Origin: Isochrysis galbana
Lineage: Eukaryota > Haptophyta > Isochrysidales > Isochrysidaceae
Direction: 5' to 3'
Assembly: GCA_018136815.1 (NCBI GenBank)
Contig: JADDIW010000136.1
Coordinates: 1 to 50,000, forward strand
Length of the DNA: 50,000 nucleotides
The notes beneath the pieces were generated by a model. That model was not told where the DNA came from. It was given only the letters and a program-made list of their open reading frames with translations, and did no database searches. Below, piece after piece: positions 38,455-48,508 of the stretch (positions within the stretch are counted from its first letter, which is position 1; each line of letters opens with the position of its first letter). The translations under genes were made by a program, and so were the position numbers.

Positions 38455-40597
38455 ATGAGCCCTTCAGAGATGGCCGCTCCTCGCTGGGCGGCCGAGGCTG
38501 CTGGCCGGCTGGGTGTGCCGACCGACTCTCTGCTGCTCCATTCCGACCTTGACGCCCTCCAGCTCGCGCCGAGCCCGCTCCCGCCAGCTGTCGGCCAGAT
38601 GCACCAACGCGCTCTGGTTGGACCGTTCCTCCTCCAGATACTGCAGGCGTGCCGCGCCCCTCTATGCTGTGGCCACTGGATTTTGCCAAACGAGTGTAGG
38701 CATCTGTCCTGAGCACATATCTAGCGGTGTCGAGTGTCTGCTCGCCTCTTTGAAGCGGAGACCTCTGAAGACGTTGACAGCTCACATATGGTTCACGCAA
38801 CGTCCCACCGATCAGATCGTCGACATGACGCTTACTGATGAGCAGCGCAACCGGCCTGAGATGACGCGTGACGGGACGCCCGATCCTCAGCGCATCGGTC
38901 GAATGCTCAAGCTAGTTCTGTCAGATGGAACGCAGCGCGTCAAGGCGATGGAGTACCGGCGCATCAACGGGCTCTCTACCCTCACACCCGTCGGCACAAA
39001 GCTTCTCGTGAATGGCGTCGTCGTGATGCGCGGCACGCTCCTCCTCACGGCTGAGAGCGTCTTCATCATCGGCGGCAGCACAAGCGTCACTATGGAAGAA
39101 GCTGCCACCGCACGCGTGCCGGTCCCCGGCGCGGCCGCACCAGTGCGGGCACCTGCGCCATCCGCTCTGTCCAGCAGCTTAACGTGGAGAGGTGGAGGGC
39201 AGGGAGGACAGGCGACGGCTGCCGGTGCAGTCGAGCCGAGCTGTGACAGCGGCAGAGGGCTCAGGCCTATAGTCGACACGGCGATGTCTGGTCCTGCGTT
39301 GGAGCGAGCGCAGCTTGGAGCCGGGCCGCCTGGTACCGGTATGCAGGAGCACAGGCCGCCGCTGCCCCCTCCGGCTCCGACAGGAAGCGCAGTCGTTTCG
39401 GTGGGTTCTTCTGTCTGCAATGGTGACGGCGCGGCCGCGCTTCTGAATGCGCTGCCACAATCCTGCAGGCAAGCCGGATCAGGAGCACGCTACCGGCTAG
39501 ATCCTTTACCGTCGGGCGAGGGGTCGAGCGCAGAGCTCGGTCGTGCGGCCGGCGATGCGGGGACCGCGCAAACCATGGCTGCGCCCCCAGCCCTGCCCAC
39601 CGAGCCGAAGCCCCCGCTGCAGCCTACAGCGAAGATCGACGTCGATGCGGACCTCTTTGGCGACGACAACTTCGACCCATACGCGGATGCAGTAGCAGCT
39701 AGGGCTACCTCGATCGATAGAGCACCAATAGCACGGGGTGATCCGTCGCAGCCCCCGCCCCACAAGGAGGCAGCACACCCGCGCAATCAAGCTCAGGATG
39801 AGAATCTCCTGCCACAGGTCCAAGGCATACCCGATGTCGCACTGGAGCACGGGGTGGCAGTGAAGCGAGATGCCGACGCTTGTGCGCACGACACTCCGCT
39901 ACCGTCAACACTCATGGCCCGACGGAGTCAAAGCCAGAGCCTTCACCACCCGAAGAGCAATCAGCGTCCACACGGAGAGCAGCCTTCCGACTCATCCGCG
40001 CCGCCTGCCAGCGAGACACCAGATGCACTCGTACTAGAAGCTTCGGCGCCTCCACCGCCCATTGGAGATGCGCAACAGCTTGGCGCCCAACCATCGCGAC
40101 AGGATCTACGGAAATGCTCGAACCCCAGCCCCTCTTCTGACCTCGCCGCCGAACCTGCTGGCCTTCTACACGACTTGGTACCGCCAAATACTCATTTCGC
40201 TAATCTTAGGAACGGCTCGCTATCGTTGCGCGATGTTGTGCGCTTGCACACCGAAGGCCAGCTCGCCTCCATCGCGGCCGACGCGGTACGTGTGCGCGCA
40301 CGCGTGACGCATGTGCTCAAATTCTCGGTTAGTGACTCAGAGTTTGCGGTCGAGCTAAACCTCAAGGACGAGGGCGGTTTCGAGCACCCTGTCGCCGTCT
40401 CGTCCGCGCTTCTCTCAAGGATGATTGGCATGGCCGCAGCGGCTTGGCTCGCCTTCTTCACGGCGCCGGATACGCATAAGCAGGGCAAGAAGATTGCCAA
40501 GGCTGCGCAGGCACGGCTACTGGCAGTGGCGGGACTTCTACTTATTGGCGACTGGGGAGGGCAGCTCGCCCTCCTCGAGCTACCGCAAACGGGGTAA
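38455..40597 (+). CDS. RMI1: RecQ-mediated genome instability protein 1 (RMI1) homologue
   Basis: Exon 1 is 38455-38646 (64 codons) and exon 2 is 38816-40597. The product is 657 residues. Exon 1 ends in VGPFLLQILQ and exon 2 begins IVDMTLTDEQRNRP. The join gives the usual RMI1 spacing between the N-terminal helices and the first OB-fold strand. The OB-fold follows: MLKLVLSDGTQRVKAMEYRR, then TPVGTKLLVNGVVVMRGTLLLT. The middle is a long disordered Pro/Ala/Ser linker. The C-terminal 130 residues (VRVRARVTHVLKFSVSDSEF, then SALLSRMIGM) look like the second OB-fold. RMI1 works with a RecQ helicase and Top3 to dissolve double Holliday junctions. The intron 38647-38815 has a GC donor (CAG|GCGTGC) and AG acceptor. 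A GT-AG alternative (38649-38760) is phase-compatible but would insert residues. The ATG at 38470 is an alternative start. Confidence 0.8.
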
Positions 40598-42147
40598 ATC
40601 CGGTCGGCCGCGCCCGCTCTGTTGTCTTACGCTCATGTGCTCGTCGTGGGTTGGGCTGTGCCATATGTCTTTCGATATTACGTCGACATCATGTGTTGCG
40701 CGTGGCATTCATTTATGGCCGGGTCCCACGTGCTCTTGTTTCTTTTGCCATCTCTTGCGCTTGCTATTAATAAAACTGCTCCGCTTACCTATACTACTAC
40801 ATCCTTTTGCGCGACGATCACCACTTGTTGTATATCGAGCATAGCCTGCATGGTGCATAGTTGCACATGAGCGTGGCGGCCACCCGCGCCCGTCGGCGCC
40901 TTGCTCTGGACTCTTGTATTTGTACACAATAAGCAACGCAGGCCCACAAGCTGCAATAGCCGCACACAAGATACAACAGATACAAGCTATTGGCTATATA
41001 TATACATTGACTAACTTTTTGGTTCGCATGGGTATGGGGGAGGGCACGTTCCCTCCCGCCTCTCCCCTCTCCCGGCCCGCCCTGATGGGGAGAGGGAACC
41101 CCGCTCCGCTCGCCCTCCTGCAATGCCCTGTGGCAGGGCCAGGGTGGGCTCGCCACACTAGCCAAACCCTCCAGGAGGACTGGGTGTCTGAGTGTCTGTC
41201 TGGATCTTGATCGCAACCCCTAGCCCTACATCCCGCGTGGCCGGCTACGTCTCTGACCCTACTCCCTACTCCCTACTCCCCTATAGTTATTGTCGGGTAG
41301 ACAGTGGACAGTGGCTCCAAAGCGACCGCAAAAGACGCGGGAGGCCGGCGAGGGAGAGCCAGGGCGTATGGGTTCACGTTTACCCGCTATCCCGCTATCG
41401 ACCGTCTCTCGCGCGGCCAAGGCTCCAGAGACCAGAGACTCGCTCTTTGCCGGTGTCTCCTGGGCCCTGGACCCTGGACCTGGCCTCCGGCTTTTCGTTG
41501 GTTGGTGCATGCCGGCATGCCGGCCGAATCTTACTAATGTTGTAATGTCCCCGGGGCCCTTTTTTTTTGACGAGGTGGGCTCCCGTCGCTGACGACGGGG
41601 CCGGCGGAGGCGGCCCTCAATCCGAACAGAAGTCCAGATACGCACGGTGTGAACGGGGGCTACTGTGAAACCTCACATTTACATTTTTAAATTTGTGGCC
41701 GTGGTGGGCGGGCAGCGGGCAGGAGAACCACGCCGAGCCCCCCCCCCCCCCGCCGCCGCCGCCGCCGCCGCCGCGACTGCCTCCAGCCAACGAAAGACGG
41801 ACGGACGAACTTCAAGAAGAGAAGTTTTTCCGTTGGTTCTCTCTTCTTCCCTTTGACTTTTAGGCCAATCCGGGGCGGCCCTCTTCTCGCTGCGACCGTG
41901 CCGTCCGTCCGAGTGGAGGGCGGAACCTCCAGCGCTTGCTCCTCTGCATCCCCTTCTCTCTCCCCCTCTCTCGCCACCTCCCTCCGCCCCTCAGCTTTCT
42001 CTATCCCACTCCTCGTCCTTCCCTCCCCCGCCCCTCTCTCGTGCACGCACTTCCTCCGCACGCTCTCCTGCCCTCTCTCCATCTCTCTCTCTCTCTCTCT
42101 CCCCCGTCGTGCTACAGCTCGCTCTCGTTTGACCCAGGGACAGCGTT
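40598..42147. other. Intergenic with microsatellites and a CT-rich tract before the CNB gene
   Basis: Holds three tandem CTACTCC words (41262-41280), a palindromic GCATGCCGGCATGC word at 41508-41521, and a C-run plus (CCG)n at 41741-41774. From 41940 to 42110 is a CT-rich tract with (CT)n, ending just before the ATG at 42148. No gene is supported. Confidence 0.5.
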
Positions 42148-44163
42148 ATGTCTGCCTTGACGGCGCCGCGAGGAACCATTTTCCCTGCAGGCGACGCTAT
42201 CACCACAAAACACAGACCTCCGAGATCTACGCTGTGGACGAGCCCACTCAAGGTGGTGCCTTCCGCCAATTCAGGCCGGATGAGTCATGCTGATGAGGCC
42301 ACTCAGGAGCTCTTCAAGGCGGGGGACAGCACGAAACGACGGATCAACGCCCTCCGGCTGCTGTCGCCCTTTGGAGCATATTTGCAAGAACACGAACTCC
42401 TCGCGTTGGTCAAGTCTTGCTCCATCGTCTCAGTGCGCTGCGGCCAACAGTTGGCCGAGTCACCATTTTACATCCTCATCACCGGACGTGTTGCAGTGAA
42501 TGATATTGCGAGCGGCGAGACGGTGTGCGTGAAGCACCAGGGCAGCTTTTTCACGCGCAGGGTAGGCCTTGGACAGATAACAGATGATACTGCCGTCTCC
42601 ATCACCACCGTCATCGTCGGGGCCGACTGGTGCCAGGTGCTCCTCGTGACCTCTTGCTACTTGCTGAGCAAATTCTACGCTGATGTCAGCAGTGTCGGGA
42701 AGGAGGCTTTCCTTGACATATGCTCATCCAACATTGGGACGCAGCTCAATCAGGTCCCGTTTATCAGAAAGGCTGGTCTCCAGCCCCGCGATCTTGTCCA
42801 GCTGGGTGAGATGTGCTCTTACCTTGCAGTGCCGGCGTGGACCGAAATCTTTCGAGAGGGTGACGAGGCGACGAGTTTCTACATCATCTTAAGGGGTAAG
42901 GTAGGTGCCATGGTGAACGAGAATCAGCTCTCGATCGAGGCGACCCCTGCAAGTGATGTGGAGGTTGAGTCGGGAGTCCGTCGTGGTGGCGAAACGTTTG
43001 GAGTAGCGGCTCTAGTCTACAATGCACCGACGCGCAAGTACAGTATGCAGGCCAAGGAAACAAGCTTAATGCTAGTCATCTCGCGCGACAACTTTAGCCG
43101 GTTTCTCGACAAGAGCCCCGCGCTGCGCGAATCGCTCCTTACTTCGACGCGCGCCTTCCTTATCGAAAGGCACGCGGCGTATAAGCACTCGATCTTTCAT
43201 GGATCGAGCAATGCAATAATGTCGCAGGCCACTCAAGCGTCAAAATTTGTCAGCTACGCGGCCGGTGGTGTCGTCTATCGACGTGGGGATATGCCTCTCG
43301 CCTTTTACATTGTCGCTCACGGAGCTGTACACATGGCCTACGGGGACGACGGTAAGAGCTCTGCCAGCGATGAAGAACGTCTTCCAGGACAACATTTTGG
43401 CGAGCACGGGATCTTGCTTCAGAACAAGCCTTGCATCGCGACGGTCACATGCACCGAGGACACTACTTTACTCGTGCTTGAGGTGGATGTGTTTAACCAA
43501 ATCTTCCGCTCGAAGATTTTCGAGCTGCAAATTCAATTGCTCCTCCGGCTACTAGGCCGCGAATCTCCAGTATCCACCGGCATGTTTCATCCTGCGAGCC
43601 ATGTTGCCTTCATTGACTATGCGCTGCAGCGGCTCGGCTCGAGCGGGCTTCCGGTGCACGTGTTCAATGCCATACAAGATTTCTTGGTGAAGGAGAAGGC
43701 AGCGCGCGACGCAGCGGCACCGTTGAAGCCCGCAACGCGCGAGTTGATACACCATCATCTACGGTGCGAGTTAGCAAACATTCTCCGAGATATCGGCAGG
43801 ATGCTCCACAAAGGCAGCAGGCCGAGCGATCACAACGGTAGCAACTTGACGGCGCGGTTGAGCCACGCCCTTGAGCAGGTAAAGACGCGACTCTACTCCT
43901 CGCCAGAAGACCAGCGAGAGATGCTCGCTGTGCAATTACTTAGCGCTGTCGACCGCGAAGTGCGGGCGATACTGCAGCACTTGTGGCCCTCTTTTGTTCA
44001 CAGCCCTGCTTTCGAAGAGGTGCTTGAGCAGATCGGCGCGTTCGAAGATGTTGCAAGGAAGCGAGTCGAGCCGTCCGAATTCGAGTTCATCATGCGCGAG
44101 GCAGAAAGTCGGTTGCGTGAACATGGAGCCCTACGCTTGCGTACTTCCTATAACTTCAACTAG
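42148..44163 (+). CDS. Protein with three cyclic-nucleotide-binding-like domains and RGS-like C-terminus
   Basis: A 671-residue single exon. CNB-like domain 1 is about residues 71-170 (degenerate, no phosphate cassette). Domain 2 is about 206-325, with AVPAWTEIFREGDEATSFYII and cassette F284-G-V, then R296. Domain 3 is about 365-470, with GVVYRRGDMPLAFYIVAHGAV and cassette F417-G-E-H-G, then P428-C429. Canonical cAMP/cGMP sites need both the cassette Glu and Arg. Domain 2 keeps Arg but has Val for Glu, and domain 3 keeps Glu but has Cys for Arg. The C-terminal part (about 485-660) is helical. Segments such as FIDYALQRLGSSGLPVHVFNAIQDF and AVDREVRAILQHLWPSFVHSPAFEEVL resemble RGS-domain helices, with an insertion between them. 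No TM segments and no kinase domain are present. The RGS suggestion is an inference. Confidence 0.75.
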   Translation: MSALTAPRGTIFPAGDAITTKHRPPRSTLWTSPLKVVPSANSGRMSHADEATQELFKAGDSTKRRINALRLLSPFGAYLQEHELLALVKSCSIVSVRCGQQLAESPFYILITGRVAVNDIASGETVCVKHQGSFFTRRVGLGQITDDTAVSITTVIVGADWCQVLLVTSCYLLSKFYADVSSVGKEAFLDICSSNIGTQLNQVPFIRKAGLQPRDLVQLGEMCSYLAVPAWTEIFREGDEATSFYIILRGKVGAMVNENQLSIEATPASDVEVESGVRRGGETFGVAALVYNAPTRKYSMQAKETSLMLVISRDNFSRFLDKSPALRESLLTSTRAFLIERHAAYKHSIFHGSSNAIMSQATQASKFVSYAAGGVVYRRGDMPLAFYIVAHGAVHMAYGDDGKSSASDEERLPGQHFGEHGILLQNKPCIATVTCTEDTTLLVLEVDVFNQIFRSKIFELQIQLLLRLLGRESPVSTGMFHPASHVAFIDYALQRLGSSGLPVHVFNAIQDFLVKEKAARDAAAPLKPATRELIHHHLRCELANILRDIGRMLHKGSRPSDHNGSNLTARLSHALEQVKTRLYSSPEDQREMLAVQLLSAVDREVRAILQHLWPSFVHSPAFEEVLEQIGAFEDVARKRVEPSEFEFIMREAESRLREHGALRLRTSYNFN

Positions 44164-45035
44164 TGCATCACATTCCCCAAGGCTAGAAGTGATTAGCCCG
44201 CGGTCATCACGTCAAAGCTGAGGCGTCAGGTGGTACGTCAGGTAAGGTCGCGTTCCGTCGAAAGAGGACTAGATAATTATATTTTCAGAAATTCCATTAA
44301 ATATCTATGAGCTATTTTTGTTTTATTTTGTAGTGAAACTGGCATGAGGTCGAGGTCGAGGTTGATTTTATTTTCATTGAATTATATTTTTCATTTTGCA
44401 CATTGACCAATGACTTCTACATTAAGAATCGGCACATAGCAAAATATAGGACTCAGCAGTAAGCAGACGTCACTGTGTACCTTCTCTCGTTTGGGCCCAT
44501 TACCCATTACAGATGGTGCCCTCCGCACCCCCTACTCAATGACCGGGCTACCTTTTGCTGCAGGGCAAGTACTCGCCTATATCCGCGTCGAATATGGGAC
44601 GGACTCGATATGAGCCATCGAATGTCCACATCCACATTTTCATTTTATATACAGACGAATATATTTTCATGGTAAGTAGTAGTAAGACGAGGAGCGTGGA
44701 AGAGGAACTACGATCTACGCAGCGCAAGGCATGCATCGAATGCAAGTGGGCATGCAACCAGCTGCCACGCAAGCGCAAGCTACCCAACACGTAACATCCG
44801 CATACATATGTCTCCCATCATCCCTAACCTCACGTACATGCATGCACATCTGCCCATATGTATCACATTGCATGAGGCGCAGCCGCTATCCTTCTCAGAC
44901 TGAGCGGTGTCGTTCGCTTGGCGAGATTTTCGCAGTAAAAAGAAGTTAGTGGCACGAATAGAGGACGAACATGCCGTGCGAGCGTACGGCAAGGGGCAAG
45001 TTCACGATGCAAAGCTCACATTCAATGCCTTCGTC
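44164..45035. other. Intergenic made of dispersed-repeat fragments
   Basis: 44249-44271 carries GTCGCGTTCCGTCGAAAGAGGAC, followed by AT-rich DNA as at 19796. 44497-44551 matches 29719-29775. 44577-44640 matches 5880-5925. These pieces look like overlapping ends of unclassified repeats. No gene is supported. Confidence 0.55.
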
Positions 45036-46544
45036 TCACATGACAGAGCAGACAGTGCTTTGTGTGGTTGTTACCTCATCGCTTGCTGAACTCCGTCTCC
45101 GCCGTTCCCGTGCCCTTTCCTCGCTCGTCAAAATGGGCACACCCTCCTTGTACATGACCACCAAGTGCGCCAAGACGGGGCGGTGGTCGGATGTGCGCAA
45201 CGCGTCGCAGGCCGCATACCGAATAGCACGGACATGACCCGGCTTGCGTGAGCGGAACAGTATGCGGTCAGTATACGCGGGGATTCGGCATTTTTCGGAC
45301 GTGTCGTACACATCACTATCTTTGTCGTACTTGTACGTTGGTCGGAAGGTGATAGGTGCCTCTTCAAAGCCGACGAAGACATGGCCAGCTCTACGTTCTT
45401 GGTTCAGCTGGTCGTTGGCAAGCAAAACTTCGCACATGCTCCGCCAGTGTGACTCTTCCCCCTGCCAGTCTGCTTCCATTCGCCTAGAAGCCGTTGCCGG
45501 CGCCAGCAATTTGTCTACAACGGCACGATTCCCTTGGATGCGATAGTTCAAATCCCCCAGCCAGATGCAGACGTCGAATGCAGTACTTGAGACAGGCAGA
45601 TCTTCCACACTATCCACGCTCTTGAAGGACGTGAGAGGTGGTGCGGCCACGCTGTCCCTCTCCCCTGCAATGAGCACGCTGGGAGGCCGTAGTGACATCT
45701 GCGAATCGATGCGCAAATAGTCAGAGTTTCGCTGGTCCACCGCGTTCTGGTGGGCGGCGAGGTGCGAGTTTATCAGTAGCAAGGAGGTCTGACCGACTGT
45801 CAGGGAAATGCCGACACCTCCCTTGTTGCCTAGAGTATTGGCAATGCCGGTAGCAACCTGAGCCGTTCGAACGCACCCAATGGAATCCATCAACGAACGG
45901 CGTGCAAACAGCGCGAGATGGATGGCTGCAAGTGTGTTTGTTGCCACACAAACGTATCCGTCGCCCAGCGTCTCCCGAAGCTTCATCTCCCACTTTGCCT
46001 TTGATGGCAAAAGAAGTGACATCTCAATGGACCGACATGCTTCCTGCGTCCCGACGACGTACAAATCATACCGGTCCTCGCCCCCACCGAGCCATGGGCT
46101 CAAGTCCTCGGGCGGATCCTTCCCGTGCATGTTCCATGTGCCGACAAAGATTCTGAGCGTCGCGAACTCGTCCTCCGCCTCGTCTGTGGTGGGCGCCAAT
46201 GACAGGCATGAGGCTGGCTTTGCCCCGTCGGCGTCCTTTGCCGAGTTGTCGTTGGTGTCTGTGCGGGCTGCCGCCGACAGGCGCGAGACGGGCCTCGCAG
46301 CGTCAGCCGGCGTCATCTTCCGGAGTGGAGGCTCCACTGCTGTGGAAGACGAGCGTGTGGGCCCGGCAGCCGGCGGAATGGGAGGGAGCGCAGAGTGCGT
46401 GGAGGACGAGCTCGTGCGAGTTGGTTGCGGCAGTGGTGCGAGAGAGAAGGGCATGCCCGCGAGACTGTTACGCGAAGCGGGCCGCGTCAAGTCTGTGGCT
46501 GGGTAGGCGGGCACCACCTTGGACGACCTGCTCGGGCGGCGCAT
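45036..46544 (-). CDS. Inositol polyphosphate 5-phosphatase with C-terminal CaaX box
   Basis: A 502-residue protein. Residues 1-127 are low-complexity (Ser/Pro/Ala). The IPPc catalytic domain spans about 131-465: RIFVGTWNMHGK, then LYVVGTQEA, LGNKGGVGISL, LLINSHLAAHQ, the catalytic WLGDLNYRI, a FRPTYKYDKDSD segment, CRIPAYTDRILFR and SDHRPV (452-457). These are the signature blocks of Mg-dependent 5-phosphatases that remove the 5-phosphate from PI(4,5)P2, PI(3,4,5)P3 or soluble inositol phosphates. The protein ends in CSVM, a CaaX prenylation motif, predicting membrane attachment by farnesyl. The frame extends upstream to an ATG at 46868, but that part is a Gly/Glu/Arg translation of the low-complexity tract, so the ATG at 46544 is chosen. 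No intron is needed. Confidence 0.9.
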   Translation of the reverse strand: MRRPSRSSKVVPAYPATDLTRPASRNSLAGMPFSLAPLPQPTRTSSSSTHSALPPIPPAAGPTRSSSTAVEPPLRKMTPADAARPVSRLSAAARTDTNDNSAKDADGAKPASCLSLAPTTDEAEDEFATLRIFVGTWNMHGKDPPEDLSPWLGGGEDRYDLYVVGTQEACRSIEMSLLLPSKAKWEMKLRETLGDGYVCVATNTLAAIHLALFARRSLMDSIGCVRTAQVATGIANTLGNKGGVGISLTVGQTSLLLINSHLAAHQNAVDQRNSDYLRIDSQMSLRPPSVLIAGERDSVAAPPLTSFKSVDSVEDLPVSSTAFDVCIWLGDLNYRIQGNRAVVDKLLAPATASRRMEADWQGEESHWRSMCEVLLANDQLNQERRAGHVFVGFEEAPITFRPTYKYDKDSDVYDTSEKCRIPAYTDRILFRSRKPGHVRAIRYAACDALRTSDHRPVLAHLVVMYKEGVPILTSEERARERRRRSSASDEVTTTQSTVCSVM

Positions 46545-46599
46545 CGGGGCTCTCTGTCTCAACTCGCTCTCCGCCCAGACGGGAGAAGGGACCGCAGCC

Positions 46600-46915
46600 C
46601 TAGCCTCTCTCCTCCTCCCCTCTTTCCCTCTGTCTCCACTCCCCCCTCCCCCCCCCCCTCCCCCTTCTCCTCTCTCCCTCTCCCCTTCCTCCCCGCCACA
46701 GCCCCCCTCCCTTGTCCCCCGTCCCTCAGTTCCCACCCCCCACCCTCCGCTCCAACCCTCTCGCGCAAGTCGACCCGAACGGCAAGAGAGCCGGGCGGTT
46801 CCCCTCTCTCCCTCCCCCGTCCCGCCGCCATCCATCCCACCTCCCCAGCTTGAGTAAAGTATCTCCAAAACCCATCAGGTTGTTTCTCTCTCACTCCTTC
46901 TACCCCCCCCCCCCC

Positions 46916-47010
<95 letters not shown>

Positions 47011-47110
47011 TCCCCCCCCCCGCCCCAAATTTCCCCTTTTTTCACCCAATTTCCCCTTTTCCACCACCGCTTTGCCCCCCCCCCCCCCCCGAACCAGCCT
47101 TTTCCCCTCT
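46600..47110. promoter_or_regulatory. CT-rich and poly-C tract upstream of the 5-phosphatase gene
   Basis: The plus strand is nearly pure C/T over 46610-46770 and 46885-47030, with (CT)n arrays, an uninterrupted C-run of about 30 (46959-46989) and a second C-run at 47077-47090. In the sense of the minus-strand gene it is G/A-rich. Assembly across the C-run may be unreliable. Confidence 0.55.
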
Positions 47111-47351
47111 TCCTCGTAGATTCACAAGACTACGTTGCCAGTTTAACTCTTTACTCTTTACTGGCGAAGCAGCCAAATAAATAATGTCAAATGTCAAATC
47201 GGCCATTTCAAATGGCTGCTTCCCACCGCATTTTGTGCTACCACTTGTGACTACCTCCTCCGCTGGCGGCCTCCAGGGACATTCGGGGGTCGCAGTCTGA
47301 TCGACAGGTGCAGCCACTTGCCACTTGGGTGGGATTGGGTGAGCCCCCACG

Positions 47352-47933
47352 GTGTCTTGGCTCTTCGCGCTCATTGAGACGCGTGATTCGAAGTTCTCTT
47401 CCTCTTACCGGCTATGCAAAATCTCCACTCAACTGAATTTCATCATCGCAGCCATCAAGGGCCTGCCACATGTGAATTTTCGAGTGTGTCCCCTCCCAAA
47501 ACTCGTGGAAACCATTCTGCAAATCGTGTTTACCAACCTGCTCGGCGAATCTGTAGCCATCCGCAAGTGGAGGCTAACCGGGGGCATGGCGTCGATGGGG
47601 CTCACGACGGACGAGGCCGAGTTGGAGGATGCCTGTCGCCAGGCGTTGCGCACCATGCGCAGGGATCACAAGATTCCGTGCCCATTTTCGCCGATCGGGC
47701 AGAGAGCTCTCGTCGTTGGTGGCCGCCTCCCAGAGATGGTGGCGTGCCTGGACAACGCCATCTGCAGGGGCAGTGGCTTCAACTTCAACTCGTGGGCTGC
47801 ATTTAAGGCCCACGTGCAGAACGCCGCCAAAGCTGATGACGAGTGCCACATGATCCTTTGGCGGTGCATGGAAGCAGAGTGGCAAAGGCCCACGTGCAGA
47901 ACGCCGCCAAAGCTGATGACGAGTGCCACATGA
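47352..47933 (+). CDS. Unassigned partial ORF disrupted by an 80-bp duplication
   Basis: An open frame beginning at a GTG, so the true start or an upstream exon is unknown. The first internal ATG is 47586. It encodes …LNFIIAAIKGLPHVNFRVCPLPKLVETILQIVF… and, later, DEAELEDACRQALRTMRRDHKI. Mixed helical composition, no recognised domain. The 80-bp tandem duplication (47805-47964) is not a multiple of three, so the second copy is read out of frame and stops at 47933. With one copy the frame would continue into the downstream dispersed repeat. This may be a gene fragment rather than an active gene. Confidence 0.35.
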   Translation: MSWLFALIETRDSKFSSSYRLCKISTQLNFIIAAIKGLPHVNFRVCPLPKLVETILQIVFTNLLGESVAIRKWRLTGGMASMGLTTDEAELEDACRQALRTMRRDHKIPCPFSPIGQRALVVGGRLPEMVACLDNAICRGSGFNFNSWAAFKAHVQNAAKADDECHMILWRCMEAEWQRPTCRTPPKLMTSAT

Positions 47934-47964
47934 TCCTTTGGCGGTGCATGGAAGCAGAGTGGCA
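47805..47964 (+). repeat. Perfect 80-bp tandem duplication
   Basis: 47805-47884 and 47885-47964 are identical by eye (AAGGCCCACGTGCAGAACGC … GCAGAGTGGCA). No divergence indicates a very recent event, or an assembly artefact. Confidence 0.95.
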
Positions 47965-47980
47965 ACCTGCTCGCCCTACC

Positions 47981-48348
47981 CCCACCCTGCTCGCGAGAGC
48001 TCTAGGCTCTGCATGGCCACCATCTCCAGGCCATTCTTCGCGGCCGATCGCGGGCGATCGGACGTCGCAGAAGCTCCGCGTTTCTAATAGTGATGCGCCC
48101 CACATTCACCACTCTGATTCCCTCCCGTGAGCGCCCGCCTCAATCTCCCAAAATAGACCGCCACGCGCGGGGGATGGGGAAGGGAGGGGGGTCCCTCACC
48201 GACGCCATTGCCCTTCGTGGGGCGGGAGGGGGTCGTTCGGAGGGGGCAGGGAATTGCCGGGGCAGGTAGGGGGGGGACCTTGCGGAATCCTTGGACACCC
48301 AGGGGAGGTCGAAAATAGTGGTTAAAAAGAGTGAGTGACCGGGCTACC
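47981..48348 (+). repeat. ~370-bp dispersed repeat, copy 2 of 2
   Basis: Counterpart of 20095-20460, from CCCACCCTGCTCGCGAGAGC to GAGTGAGTGACCGGGCTAC. Small indels separate the copies (for example a missing ACTACATTC near 48091 and an extra GATGGG near 48173). Confidence 0.85.
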
Positions 48349-48508
48349 AGTGCTCTTATCTCGTGACAGCATGCTCAACATACCGTGCATAGCCTCCCTT
48401 CTCCTTTCCTTCGGCCACCGTCACTCCTCGATGTGCTTCCGCGCTCGACCCATGTGCTCGCCCAGACAAAGCAGATCACTCCCGTTTACGCAATCACCCC
48501 TGTCCACT

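Noticed and set aside
46545..46868. N-terminal extension of the 5-phosphatase to ATG 46868
   Set aside because: Gly/Glu/Arg low complexity from the CT/C tract. The ATG at 46544 precedes ordinary sequence.
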